In this document: piece after piece, positions 44,824-53,686 of the stretch | Position numbering within the stretch: position 1 is the stretch's first letter | How the letters are laid out: every line of letters starts with the position of its first letter | Assembly (NCBI GenBank): GCA_964392915.1 | Contig: CAYMRS010000005.1 | Span: forward strand, 1 to 64,000 | Direction of reading: 5' to 3' | Source: JAAYUK01 sp964392915 | GTDB lineage: Bacteria > Nitrospirota > Thermodesulfovibrionia > Thermodesulfovibrionales > Dissulfurispiraceae | Length of the DNA stretch: 64,000 nt | Notes under the pieces: model-generated | The model's database searches: none | Seen by the model: only the letters and a program-made list of their open reading frames with translations | Told to the model about the DNA's origin: nothing | Program-made: the position numbers and the translations under genes

Positions 44824-45303
44824 TCATATCTTCCGCGCTTCCAGACTTGCTTTTTCGTGCCTCAACAGCCATTTTTTGATTGGAACGCCGCACGAATATC
44901 CGCAGATGGAACCGTCGGCGGCGATAATCCTGTGGCAGGGGACTACGAGCGGAAGAGGATTTTTTCCGACTGCCTGCCCGACTGCCCGCGCCGCCTTCGG
45001 ACGCCCGACCGCTTCGGCAAGCCATTGGTAGGAGCGTGTTTCCCCAAACGGAATCGTCAGCAGCATACGCCATACCTGTTGCTGAAACGGCGTTCCGCTG
45101 CTGAAACGCACGGCCTGAGAAAACGAGCAGCCCTTGCCGGAAAAATAATCATCGAGCTCATTACAAAGCTGTTTCTCTTCAGGTGTGAGCCTGCCCCTCG
45201 GTTCCCGGCCGCGAAACTCTATGTCTATCGATGAGATGCCCCCCCCCTGAAAATAACAATGCAGATATCCCGCCGGACTTTTATAGACGAATGGATCACT
45301 CAT
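44824..45303 (-). CDS. ogt: Methylated-DNA-protein-cysteine S-methyltransferase
   Basis: The suicide acceptor motif VPCHRII, the helix-turn-helix part (FQQQVWRMLLTIPFGETRSY) and the C-terminal GYSCGVPIKKWLLRHE are present. The length of 159 residues is typical of Ogt. Codons 17-19 contain nine consecutive G bases (45239-45247 on the complementary strand), a slippage-prone tract near the 5' end. The 74 bases between it and glgP hold an imperfect inverted repeat (44760-44770 and 44809-44819) only. Confidence 0.93.
   Translation of the reverse strand: MSDPFVYKSPAGYLHCYFQGGGISSIDIEFRGREPRGRLTPEEKQLCNELDDYFSGKGCSFSQAVRFSSGTPFQQQVWRMLLTIPFGETRSYQWLAEAVGRPKAARAVGQAVGKNPLPLVVPCHRIIAADGSICGYSCGVPIKKWLLRHEKASLEARKI
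45239..45247. repeat. Nine-base C/G homopolymer within ogt
   Basis: A run of nine C on the plus strand encodes the GGG residues near residue 17-19 of the Ogt protein. Loss or gain of one base would frameshift almost the entire gene. Confidence 0.9.
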
Positions 45304-45409
45304 GCGGCCCTCCTGTTGCGCATCTGGATCTGCTGCCGTTCACTGGCCACGGGGTATTGTTTTCCTGCGTGCAGCCGGTCCTGACGTGAAATTTTAGCAC
45401 CCTCTGGTT

Positions 45410-45415
45410 TATAAT
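45410..45415 (+). promoter_or_regulatory. TATAAT -10 element placed for a leaderless PBP1A mRNA
   Basis: A consensus TATAAT ends six bases before the ATG at 45422, so transcription would begin at about the start codon. No ribosome-binding sequence is present. TGAAAT (45387-45392) is the only weak -35 candidate at a 17-base spacing. Confidence 0.45.
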
Positions 45416-45421
45416 TTCATT

Positions 45422-47701
45422 ATGCGTTTCAAGTGGATCCTCATTCTCTCCGTAATATTCCTTGGAGTGGTTGCCGGCGGTTTTCTTGCGCTTGCAACCG
45501 GCGTGCCGTCTGTCGAGGACATGAAGAGGTACCGTCCGTCGGACGGCGCAAAAATTTATGCTGACGACAATTCCCTCATCGGCGAATTCAAAATTGAAAA
45601 GGGTATCCATCAACCGCTGAACGCCATCCCGAAGCATATGCGGGAAGCGATAGTCGCGGTTGAGGACCGCCGGTTCTACAGCCATAGCGGCATTGATTAT
45701 ATCGGCATCGCCCGTGCGATTTACAAGGACATCATACATGCCAGCCTGAAAGAAGGAGCGAGCACCATCACGCAGCAACTCGCAAAGGTGATGTTCCTGA
45801 CGCCCGAAAAGACGATTACCCGCAAACTGAAAGAAATGCAGCTCGCCATCAAGCTCGAAAAACAGCTCTCGAAGAATGAGATCCTCGAACTGTATCTCAA
45901 TAATGTCTATTTTGGTCACGGAGCGTACGGAGTCGAAATGGCATCACGAATCTACTTCGGCAAGTCCGTATCGCAGATAACCGTTGCAGAAGCTGCCCTG
46001 CTTGCCGGCCTGGTCAAGGCCCCGAATACCTATTCGCCTTACAACGATCTCGTCAGATCCAAGGAGCGGCAGGAGACAGTGCTGCTGCTTATGGAAGAAG
46101 AGGGCTACCTGTACCCTGCTCAGCGCAAAACGACCCGTCAACAGCAGATCCTGCTGTCATCGCTCAAGACGGCAACGGAAGCGAATAATTACTTCCTTGA
46201 ATATGTCCGGCAGCAACTCGAGTCAAAATACGGTGTTGAGACCGTCTATAAAGGCGGCCTTCGCGTCTCAACCACGCTGAACAGGCAGTACCAGTTCCAG
46301 GCGCAGAAGGCTTTGCAGGAAGGGTTGCGTCAGGTTGACAAGCGGCGGGGCTGGCGGGGACCCATCGGAAAACGGGAAAATGTCAAAACAGCCGTCGAGG
46401 AGCCGAAGGTGTCCTTTTCAGCATCGGTCGGCGACGTTTCAAAAGGTGTTGTAATTTCCGTGAATGCGAAAGAGGCGATGATTAAATCGCGCGGACTTAC
46501 CGGCCGGCTCTCCGTAGCCGATGCGCAATGGGCAAACACGGTCATGGAGAAAAGTGGCAGGATCAAAACCTTCAAAAACCTCAAGTTAACCGACATCCTG
46601 AATGCCGGAGATATTATCTGGGTTCGCTTCAAAACCATTGCCGCAAAGCAGGTGACGTTCATCCTGGACCAGGAACCCGATGTCGAAGGCGCGGTCGTCT
46701 CGATAGCTCCCGAAAACGGTCACATCAAGGCGCTTGTGGGCGGCTTCAGCTTCTCACGCGGCGAGTTCAACAGAGCCGTCCTCGCAAAGCGGCAGCCCGG
46801 CTCCGCGTTCAAGCCGGTCATTTTTGGCGCGGCTTTGGAACACGGCTTTACCCCGGCCAGTGTCGTCAATGACGAATCCATCTCCTACGGGTCGTGGAGT
46901 CCGTCAAACTATGATCACAAGCACTACGGTCCGACACGCCTCCGAGAAGCCCTCGCTTTTTCACGAAATGTCGTTACCGTCAAGCTGCTTGAGTCTGTCG
47001 GTGTTGCAAACGTAATCGCCTTTGCCAGAGACATCGGCATTCAGCAGGAGATTCCCCCCGAGCTATCGATAGCGCTCGGTTCGGTTGCGGTCACGCCGCT
47101 CGAAATGACGGCGGCATACGCGACCTTTGCAAATAGCGGGGTGGCAATACGTCCGGTTTCAATTCTCGAAGTGCGCGACGCAAAGGGCGCTCTCCTTGAA
47201 GCAAACGATCCGGAAGGGATAGTGGCAATGAGCGAGCAGGATGCGTTTCTGCTCACCTCCATGCTCCAGGATGTTATCAGCTACGGCACCGGGGGCCGCG
47301 CCGGCATTGGCAGGCCGGCCGCGGGTAAGACCGGAACGACCAATGACTACAGGGATGCGTGGTTTGTCGGCTATACGCCGGATCTTGCCACCGCGGTATG
47401 GGTCGGGTTTGATGACATGCGCCGGCCGCTCGGTAAAAGCGAGGTCGGCGGCCGTGCCGCCGCGCCCATCTGGGGCGATTATATGAAAAGCATCGGTGCC
47501 GGCGGCAGCGGCTTTGCCATACCTGACGGGATAGTTCGTGTCGCGATCGATCCGTCAACAGGTCTTCTCTCTTACAGCGACAAGGCCCTGCAGGAATATT
47601 TCAAATCCGGGACCCAGCCGAGAGATGTTGCTCCCTCCGGTTCGATATCTTCCTCTTCGTCGCTCATCGACAAAATCACGCGCAGCGCGGATCTGGATTA
47701 A
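45422..47701 (+). CDS. mrcA: Penicillin-binding protein 1A (bifunctional)
   Basis: An N-terminal membrane anchor (about residues 5-27) is followed by the glycosyltransferase domain (AIVAVEDRRFYSHSGID, GASTITQQLAK, ELYLNNVYFGHGAYG). The transpeptidase domain has the Ser-x2-Lys motif SAFK in QPGSAFKP, Ser-x-Asn (SRN) and Lys-Thr-Gly (KTGTT). It has 759 residues. It polymerises and crosslinks peptidoglycan. The C-terminal 30 residues are Ser-rich. Confidence 0.95.
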   Translation: MRFKWILILSVIFLGVVAGGFLALATGVPSVEDMKRYRPSDGAKIYADDNSLIGEFKIEKGIHQPLNAIPKHMREAIVAVEDRRFYSHSGIDYIGIARAIYKDIIHASLKEGASTITQQLAKVMFLTPEKTITRKLKEMQLAIKLEKQLSKNEILELYLNNVYFGHGAYGVEMASRIYFGKSVSQITVAEAALLAGLVKAPNTYSPYNDLVRSKERQETVLLLMEEEGYLYPAQRKTTRQQQILLSSLKTATEANNYFLEYVRQQLESKYGVETVYKGGLRVSTTLNRQYQFQAQKALQEGLRQVDKRRGWRGPIGKRENVKTAVEEPKVSFSASVGDVSKGVVISVNAKEAMIKSRGLTGRLSVADAQWANTVMEKSGRIKTFKNLKLTDILNAGDIIWVRFKTIAAKQVTFILDQEPDVEGAVVSIAPENGHIKALVGGFSFSRGEFNRAVLAKRQPGSAFKPVIFGAALEHGFTPASVVNDESISYGSWSPSNYDHKHYGPTRLREALAFSRNVVTVKLLESVGVANVIAFARDIGIQQEIPPELSIALGSVAVTPLEMTAAYATFANSGVAIRPVSILEVRDAKGALLEANDPEGIVAMSEQDAFLLTSMLQDVISYGTGGRAGIGRPAAGKTGTTNDYRDAWFVGYTPDLATAVWVGFDDMRRPLGKSEVGGRAAAPIWGDYMKSIGAGGSGFAIPDGIVRVAIDPSTGLLSYSDKALQEYFKSGTQPRDVAPSGSISSSSSLIDKITRSADLD

Positions 47702-47752
47702 GATGGTGAGGAGCATCAGATTATTGTGATGTAGCCAGTCTTTGCGTATGGA

Positions 47753-50368
47753 TTATGAGGAGAGGAACTTTCGCTTTACAAACACAATTTCGTCATCTTT
47801 CGTCACAAGATTCCCGCGTATTTTTTCGTCAAGAATCGCCCGGAAAATTTCTGAATATCTTGGTCCCGGCGAGATACCCAGCTGCTTCAGATCCTCGCCC
47901 TTAACATATGGCTTCATGCCGCGATGTTTCAGCAGAAATTCGGAAACGGCGCGTTTCCGTTCGTTGTCAGGCGCAAGGGCGAGCAAAAAGAGCAGTGCTT
48001 CCGTCTCGTACGAAAGCAGCAAATGATATACCGCTTCCGGATCCTGCGGCTGCAATCGGCGCATGACGCTGTCACCAGCGCCCAACCCACGGAGAATTTT
48101 TTCCTTCGGCTTTTCGGTGACACTCAGGCGGACAAGAGCGCTTTCCCGCTCTTCACGGTTCAGCCCCCACAGAAGCGCCACAATATAAAGCACACCCTTA
48201 TCGTACTGCTCGCCCAGATAAAGCAGGTCAAACCAAATAATCGCGTCATGAACCGACTGAAGCAGCGCTTCAAGCTGCGGGGTATACACAAGACGCGGGT
48301 GAATCACCCGCAGCATCTCAAAATCCCCGAGCCTCCTGAACGCCTTGGTCGGGTTTGTTTCCTTGCAGATGAGTTCAAGTTCGTCGAAGAGCCTCGAACC
48401 CGCAAGCTTTTCAAAGATGTTCATGCGAATCGCCAGTTTGATCAGATTTTCGGTATGCTTTGTCAGCCGGAATCCGAAACGCTCCGCAAAACGGATTGCC
48501 CGGAACGTCCGCGTCGGGTCTTCCACAAAGCTGAGATTATGCAGCACGCGCACCGCCTTCTCCTTCAGGTCGCGCTGCGCGCCAAAGAAATCGATGAGAA
48601 GCCCGAAGTCTTTCCTGTTCAGCCGCACGGCAAGCGTATTGATGGTAAAGTCGCGGCGATAGAGATCCTTCTTGATGGAGGAACTTTCGACTGTCGGCAG
48701 TGCGGCTGGTGATTCATAATACTCCGTTCGGGCAGTCGCGACATCGAGCTTGAAGTCTTGCCTGCTGACGACCGCAGTACCAAAACGCTCATGCGCTGTT
48801 ACCTTGGCTCCGATCTCTTCCCCGAGCCTCCGTGCGAATTGAATGCCGTTGCCTTCCACAACAATATCCAGATCAAGATTTCGCTCACGGCGCAGGAGAT
48901 CACGGACCGATCCTCCGACAAGATAGGCTCCATAACCAAGTTCATCAGCAACCGCGCCCGCGCGCTCCAGAAAAGCATGGAGCGGAGCCGGCAATTCCTC
49001 GCGCAGAAGATGAGCAACATTCCTCACATACCCACCGGACGGTTCGGCAGCGGCCCGACCGGCACCAACCCTGCTCTTGCGCAGGTAGTCCTCATAGAGC
49101 GCCCGCAGGATATCGGTCCTCGTAATAGCACCCTTGACCCTGCCTCCCTCAACGACGGAAACAAATCGCTGATTCTGCTCAATCATCGATTTTTCAATTT
49201 CCGGCATGTCCTCGTCAGGCGCAACCGTGATCGCATCCGTGGTCGCAAAGTCACCACAGCGGTTTCTGCCGAGTCCGTGGAAAAGCGCTTTTTCCACCAG
49301 TTCACGCGTAATAATTCCTATATAGACATCTCCCTTTACGACCGGCAGCGCGTTGACGCCATATTTCGTCATGACACCTTCCGCTTCCTTGATCCTGCTG
49401 TCCCACTGGATGGTCACGACCGGCGTCGTCATGACATCTTTTGCCGTCTTGACCGGACGAACGCTTTTTTCGAGCGCTGCAAGCAACCGTTCCTCAATCA
49501 GCTCAAACGGCATATCCTTGATGGTCGCAGATGCAGCCATACCATGGCCGCCGCCGCCGAACTCGGCCAGCGCGCCCGCGACATTCAGTTCTGAAACCCT
49601 GCTCCTTCCGACCAGCAGCACTTTGTCCGCCATGCCAATCATCATTATCACGGCATCTGGTGCATCGTCCATATCCATGATGCGATGCGCCAGATGCGCG
49701 ACATCGTTGAATCCTTCCATGGTTGCGCGGGCAATTTTGATACGGACTCCCTGAATCACCACTTCACGCAGCGACTGGATCAAGTCATTTAGCAGAGAGA
49801 CCTCTTCCTTGCTGATCTCATCCTTCAGAAAGCGGGAAACAATGTTCAGATTAGCGCCGCGCTTCAGCAGATATGCCGCAGCCATGAGATCGCGCGGCGT
49901 TGTTGACGCGAACATCAGCGACCCGGTCTCCTCATAAATACCAAGGCAAAGCATGGTCGCTTCAAGCGGCGAAACGATAATCTTCTTTTTCTGGAGTATT
50001 TCAGTGAAGAGTGTTGAGACGGCGCCTACCGTATCAAGCACCAACAACTCGCCCTTGATATCCTCCGCCGTCACGGGATGATGGTCGTACACATGAACCT
50101 TAATCCCCGGATTGCCAAGAACCGCCTTGAACGAGCCGATGCGGTCGGGATGCTTGGTATCAACTATAATCAGGCGCTTTACCTTGCCGAGTTCGATATC
50201 CTTCATGCGCTGGATAACGGCAGGGTTGAATACCTCCACGAATTCCCGCACCCGTTTTTCAAGAGAACCCGGGAATGCGATGACCGCGTCAGGATAGAGT
50301 TTTTTCGCAGCTATTGCTGAGCCGAGCGAATCAAAGTCTGCATTGAGATGAGAGGTAATGACATCCAT
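47753..50368 (-). CDS. DHH-CBS-CCA tRNA nucleotidyltransferase / poly(A) polymerase fusion
   Basis: Three parts are seen. An N-terminal DHH phosphoesterase domain (about residues 1-310) has NADFDSLGSA, VDTKHPDR and YDHHP. A CBS pair follows (about 315-435; VMTTPVVTIQWDS, GITRELVEKAL). The last part is a class II nucleotidyltransferase (AYLVGGSVRDLL, NLDLDIVVEG) with the RNA-binding tail. The fusion is known in Geobacter- and Aquifex-like bacteria and combines tRNA 3'-end synthesis with a nanoRNase-like module; which tail (CCA or A only) it adds cannot be told from sequence alone. It is convergent with the PBP gene. Confidence 0.92.
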   Translation of the reverse strand: MDVITSHLNADFDSLGSAIAAKKLYPDAVIAFPGSLEKRVREFVEVFNPAVIQRMKDIELGKVKRLIIVDTKHPDRIGSFKAVLGNPGIKVHVYDHHPVTAEDIKGELLVLDTVGAVSTLFTEILQKKKIIVSPLEATMLCLGIYEETGSLMFASTTPRDLMAAAYLLKRGANLNIVSRFLKDEISKEEVSLLNDLIQSLREVVIQGVRIKIARATMEGFNDVAHLAHRIMDMDDAPDAVIMMIGMADKVLLVGRSRVSELNVAGALAEFGGGGHGMAASATIKDMPFELIEERLLAALEKSVRPVKTAKDVMTTPVVTIQWDSRIKEAEGVMTKYGVNALPVVKGDVYIGIITRELVEKALFHGLGRNRCGDFATTDAITVAPDEDMPEIEKSMIEQNQRFVSVVEGGRVKGAITRTDILRALYEDYLRKSRVGAGRAAAEPSGGYVRNVAHLLREELPAPLHAFLERAGAVADELGYGAYLVGGSVRDLLRRERNLDLDIVVEGNGIQFARRLGEEIGAKVTAHERFGTAVVSRQDFKLDVATARTEYYESPAALPTVESSSIKKDLYRRDFTINTLAVRLNRKDFGLLIDFFGAQRDLKEKAVRVLHNLSFVEDPTRTFRAIRFAERFGFRLTKHTENLIKLAIRMNIFEKLAGSRLFDELELICKETNPTKAFRRLGDFEMLRVIHPRLVYTPQLEALLQSVHDAIIWFDLLYLGEQYDKGVLYIVALLWGLNREERESALVRLSVTEKPKEKILRGLGAGDSVMRRLQPQDPEAVYHLLLSYETEALLFLLALAPDNERKRAVSEFLLKHRGMKPYVKGEDLKQLGISPGPRYSEIFRAILDEKIRGNLVTKDDEIVFVKRKFLSS

Positions 50369-50464
50369 GCACTTAGAATAGCATGAAAAAGGATGGGGGC
50401 AGGCAGGTGAACTATCCGGCGTCCTGTTCGAATGCTGTCTTGCTTGATTCCGGCTGCTGCCGCT

Positions 50465-50806
50465 TCAGCTTACCGCCAAATCGCCCTCTTCGCCGGTGCG
50501 GATGCGTATCGCATTATCCACGGGAATAATGAGAATTTTGCCGTCGCCGATCTTGCCGGTCTTAGCAGCACGCATAATTTCATCAATCACCGGCTGCACC
50601 ATTGCGTCCGGTACAACAACTTCCACTTTCATTTTCGGCAGAAAATCGACCGCATACTCCGCACCGCGGTAAAACTCCGTGTGCCCTTTCTGCCGTCCGA
50701 AGCCTTTCACTTCCGTAATCGTCATCCCCTGAACGCCGAGCGCTGCCAATGCATCGCGCACCGGCTCAAGTCTGAATGGTTTGATGATTGCCTCAATTTT
50801 TTTCAT
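50465..50806 (-). CDS. glnB: PII nitrogen regulatory protein
   Basis: Trimeric PII signal protein that senses 2-oxoglutarate and ATP/ADP. The T-loop carries Y51 (EFYRGAEYAV), the uridylylation site, and the B-loop TGKIGDGKI is intact; the N-terminus is MKKIEAIIKPF. The length of 113 residues is typical. It overlaps the nrpR stop by four bases, so sensor and repressor are co-translated. No amtB follows, so GlnB rather than GlnK is a tentative name. Confidence 0.95.
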   Translation of the reverse strand: MKKIEAIIKPFRLEPVRDALAALGVQGMTITEVKGFGRQKGHTEFYRGAEYAVDFLPKMKVEVVVPDAMVQPVIDEIMRAAKTGKIGDGKILIIPVDNAIRIRTGEEGDLAVS

Positions 50807-51789
50807 GCTATCCTCCCCGCGACATCAGAGAATCGTTCAAGCGCGGCAAAGTTGATGAGCGTTGACATTGCCTTGCTCTCGGTCGGAATGCCCGACTCCT
50901 CCAGTGCCGCAATCGGATTCAGACCGCCGACGATAACAATTCCTGTTTTATCGAGACCGACCGGAACTTCGAGCAGCGACCGGTTCGGATTCCCCATCAG
51001 CAGCACACCGCCGAACCCAAGCTCACTCATGCGGGCAGACAATCGCCGTGCCTCCTCAAGACAGACGACCGGAATTTCGCGGAAACTCGCGAGAATCCGC
51101 CCGCCTTCAGATTGCAGTGCCCCAACTACATCCGTCATCCTGCTCCGGATAAAGATTTCGAGCGGGTCCACCGACGACCCTTCATAGCTGATAAGCGCAA
51201 CAAACCGCGATGGCTTGCCATCGCGAATCTCGACGACACCGCCGAACCGGGAGTTGACCGAGATGCCGGCCTTCAGAAAAACGCCGTTAATGGTGACACT
51301 GCAGACCGTGCCGATTCCTGCTTTCCCCTCAGGGATAATCGCATCGCCGATACGCTCGCCGCTGTGCCTGAGCACAATCCGATCGCTCATGACGAACGGA
51401 GACGAGAATACGGGAGCCATAATCCGCAGGGCTTCCCGCAGGTTTGCTTCAGGAATGCATGAAATGTTCAGAATTACGCTGCCGGTCTGCGATTCGGGAT
51501 CAAATTTTGTCTGGTATGAGAGGGCTTCGATCTTGCTGCTCACAAAGCCGATCCGCTCAGCGACATGAGAGTTTGCCAGTTCGTGCCTGCCGTTCGGGGT
51601 AATGCGCCGCCCTTCCTTGCCGAACACCGTTGTGTATCCGCGTTCATCAAGAATACGGAGATGATAGCGCACCGTACGATCAGTCAAATCAAAGCCATAC
51701 GACTTGAGCTGCCGGGAAATTTCCCGTGACCCTGTTATATTCTCCTGCTTGTCAAGAACCTTGAGTATTGCGAGCAGCGTATCGTTCAA
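50803..51789 (-). CDS. nrpR: NrpR-type nitrogen repressor
   Basis: A winged-helix domain (about residues 1-70; RTVRYHLRILDERGY) is followed by a single NrpR effector domain (about 75-315; the DUF128 family). In methanogens NrpR represses nif and glnA and releases DNA on 2-oxoglutarate. The start is TTG at 51789: GGAGGT lies six bases upstream (51796-51801), whereas a frame extension to 51822 has no ribosome site and places the strong site inside the gene. It is followed by glnB with an ATGA overlap. Confidence 0.87.
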   Translation of the reverse strand: MNDTLLAILKVLDKQENITGSREISRQLKSYGFDLTDRTVRYHLRILDERGYTTVFGKEGRRITPNGRHELANSHVAERIGFVSSKIEALSYQTKFDPESQTGSVILNISCIPEANLREALRIMAPVFSSPFVMSDRIVLRHSGERIGDAIIPEGKAGIGTVCSVTINGVFLKAGISVNSRFGGVVEIRDGKPSRFVALISYEGSSVDPLEIFIRSRMTDVVGALQSEGGRILASFREIPVVCLEEARRLSARMSELGFGGVLLMGNPNRSLLEVPVGLDKTGIVIVGGLNPIAALEESGIPTESKAMSTLINFAALERFSDVAGRIA

Positions 51790-51937
51790 AAACGGACCTC
51801 CGGAGAGAACGTCAATCGTCAAAAGAGAAGCTCAAAAGTCAAAGTGCATATATCCGCATAATTGATGCCCTGTGGCACATGACAACGCGGCAATTTGTTC
51901 TGCTCAGCACCTTTGACCTTTGCCTTCCGCGTTGTTC

Positions 51938-51963
51938 AGCGGGGCGGCCTAAACCGCCCCGCT
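51938..51963. terminator. Perfect 10-base hairpin after the glutamate synthase-like gene
   Basis: AGCGGGGCGG and CCGCCCCGCT pair perfectly around a 6-base loop, ten bases beyond the stop of the gene at 51973-53556. There is no T-run on either strand, so it may act as an RNA-end protector or a Rho-linked site. The remainder of 51790-51972 includes an imperfect inverted repeat (51834-51847 with 51907-51922). Confidence 0.5.
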
Positions 51964-51972
51964 CCCGACTTT

Positions 51973-53556
51973 CTAGCTCAGCAGAATGCGCTCTGCCTCT
52001 TCCATGTCGGCTTCCATCACATACGGAATGCCGGTCACTTCCGCGCACTCTTTTGTCAGAGACACGACATCGCCGCGATCAAGATACGGCACCGCGAACT
52101 TGCGTGCGCCTGCCATCAGCTGTTGCAATCCCTGCTTCAGGCGATCGCAGAAGGTGTACATCGCGATCGCGCCAAGCGGAATTTTGCTGATGTCCTTGCC
52201 GTACTTGTTTTTCAGCGTCTCGTAGGTGATGAATATCTTCTCGACGGAATCGCCATGCTTCTTCATTTCCGTCGGGAGCTTGTCTTCCTTCAGCCAAGTC
52301 TCCATGTTCTTGCCGATGAATGCCGGGATCATCAGGGCACGGCCCATGCAGACTGCCTTAAAGTATGGTGCGCCGACTGCGAGCGTCTTGAAAATATGGT
52401 CTTCGAGAGAGTAACCACCCGCCATTGCAAGCGGCGGAACATACCTGCCCTTCGCGGCAAGCTGTGCGGCAAACTTGTACGCGACAGACTGGAGGTAGAT
52501 GGTAGGGATGCCCCACTCATTCATCATGCGCCACGGGCTCATGCCGGTGCCGCCGCCCGCTCCGTCAATCGTGAGAAGGTCGATTTTTGCATCAGAGCAA
52601 TATCGAAGCGCGCGCGCGAGGTCGGTAATACGGTATGCGCCGGTCTTGAGCGAAACCGCTTTCGCGCCGCACGCGCGGTAGTAATCAACCGCTTTGATAA
52701 AGCTGTCGTAGTCGACCATTCCCAGGCGTGAGTGGCGCTCGAACTCCTTGAATTCGCCCGACTTGAACCCTTTCTCTGAAACGGCATCGTCCGGGTTCGG
52801 CAGAACGATATAACCGCGCTTGTAGAGCTCTTTCGCTTTTTCGATCTGCTTCAGCTTCACTTCCCCGCCGATGTTCTTCGCGCCCTGCCCCCACTTCAGC
52901 TCGATGCATTGAACACCGAGCTTCTCAATTGCGTACTCTGCGGATCCAATCTTGGTGTCTTCCACATTCTGCTGGAGGATGATCTCGCCATACCCGGTAT
53001 ACCACTCCTGGAAGCGCTTCACGCGGCGCTCGAGTTCAGGAGATTTCGTCACGCGGCCATTTTTGTTGAACTCGGCCTTCATGTCCATGCCGGCAACGTT
53101 CTCACCGATAACGACGATGATGCCTGAAATTGCTCCGCCGATGGCGAGGCCGTCCCAGTTATCTTTCGCAATGTCGGTTGAGCCCAGTGCGCCGGTGAAA
53201 ATCGGAAGCTGCAGTTTAATCTGCTTGCCCATGGGGCCGCCAACCACGGTTTCGGTGCTGACTGCCGGGAATACCGCCTTGTCCGGGTCCGCCTCGATGC
53301 CGACCGCGCCGACACAGGTGCCCTGAATATTCAGGTGGGAATAATCGACCGGGTACGGCTTAGTAGCACCGGCGGTAATTTTTCCGAACGGCATCGGATA
53401 GATAACCTCACGGCCGCGATATGAGGACTTGCCGATTTCGCATGGGCCGGGACAGCCGTCGAGACAGACGGAACAGATTCCGGAATACGGAGCCGCATCG
53501 GGAACACGATTCTTCGTGCCGGTTGCTGAACTTGCATTTGGTTGACCTGACTGCAT
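51973..53556 (-). CDS. FMN-binding glutamate synthase family protein (stand-alone paralogue)
   Basis: Glutamate synthase central FMN domain: KWGQGAKNIGGEVKLKQIEKA, TIDGAGGGTGMSPWRMMNEWG and PPLAMAGGYSLEDH. Before it lies a Cys-rich N-terminus (CSVCLDGCPGPC, spacing C-x2-C-x3-C-x3-C), which differs from the ferredoxin of the gltB2 gene. ATG 53556 is chosen because GGAGGT (53563-53568) is six bases upstream. It has no own amidotransferase domain. It could be a second glutamate synthase, or a related enzyme such as an FMN-dependent dehydrogenase; its job is not settled. It lies just downstream of the regulator gene. Confidence 0.85.
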   Translation of the reverse strand: MQSGQPNASSATGTKNRVPDAAPYSGICSVCLDGCPGPCEIGKSSYRGREVIYPMPFGKITAGATKPYPVDYSHLNIQGTCVGAVGIEADPDKAVFPAVSTETVVGGPMGKQIKLQLPIFTGALGSTDIAKDNWDGLAIGGAISGIIVVIGENVAGMDMKAEFNKNGRVTKSPELERRVKRFQEWYTGYGEIILQQNVEDTKIGSAEYAIEKLGVQCIELKWGQGAKNIGGEVKLKQIEKAKELYKRGYIVLPNPDDAVSEKGFKSGEFKEFERHSRLGMVDYDSFIKAVDYYRACGAKAVSLKTGAYRITDLARALRYCSDAKIDLLTIDGAGGGTGMSPWRMMNEWGIPTIYLQSVAYKFAAQLAAKGRYVPPLAMAGGYSLEDHIFKTLAVGAPYFKAVCMGRALMIPAFIGKNMETWLKEDKLPTEMKKHGDSVEKIFITYETLKNKYGKDISKIPLGAIAMYTFCDRLKQGLQQLMAGARKFAVPYLDRGDVVSLTKECAEVTGIPYVMEADMEEAERILLS

Positions 53557-53626
53557 TGAACTACCTCCATTCAGTATTGTTAATTCTTGCTTCATCGATA
53601 AATCAGTATTATTAAAGCCCTTGGGC

Positions 53627-53660
53627 AAAAAAATTTGCAGCGCTCCTGCGCTCGCAAATT
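53627..53660 (-). terminator. Rho-independent terminator of the KaiC-like regulator gene
   Basis: A stem of AATTTGC(G)AGCGC and GCGCTGCAAATT, with one bulged base, is followed on the minus strand by seven T. It lies 27 bases after the stop at 53687. Any promoter for the downstream gene would lie between 53560 and 53626; none is obvious. Confidence 0.75.
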
Positions 53661-53686
53661 AACAGCCGCGCTGAATTAATTTTATG

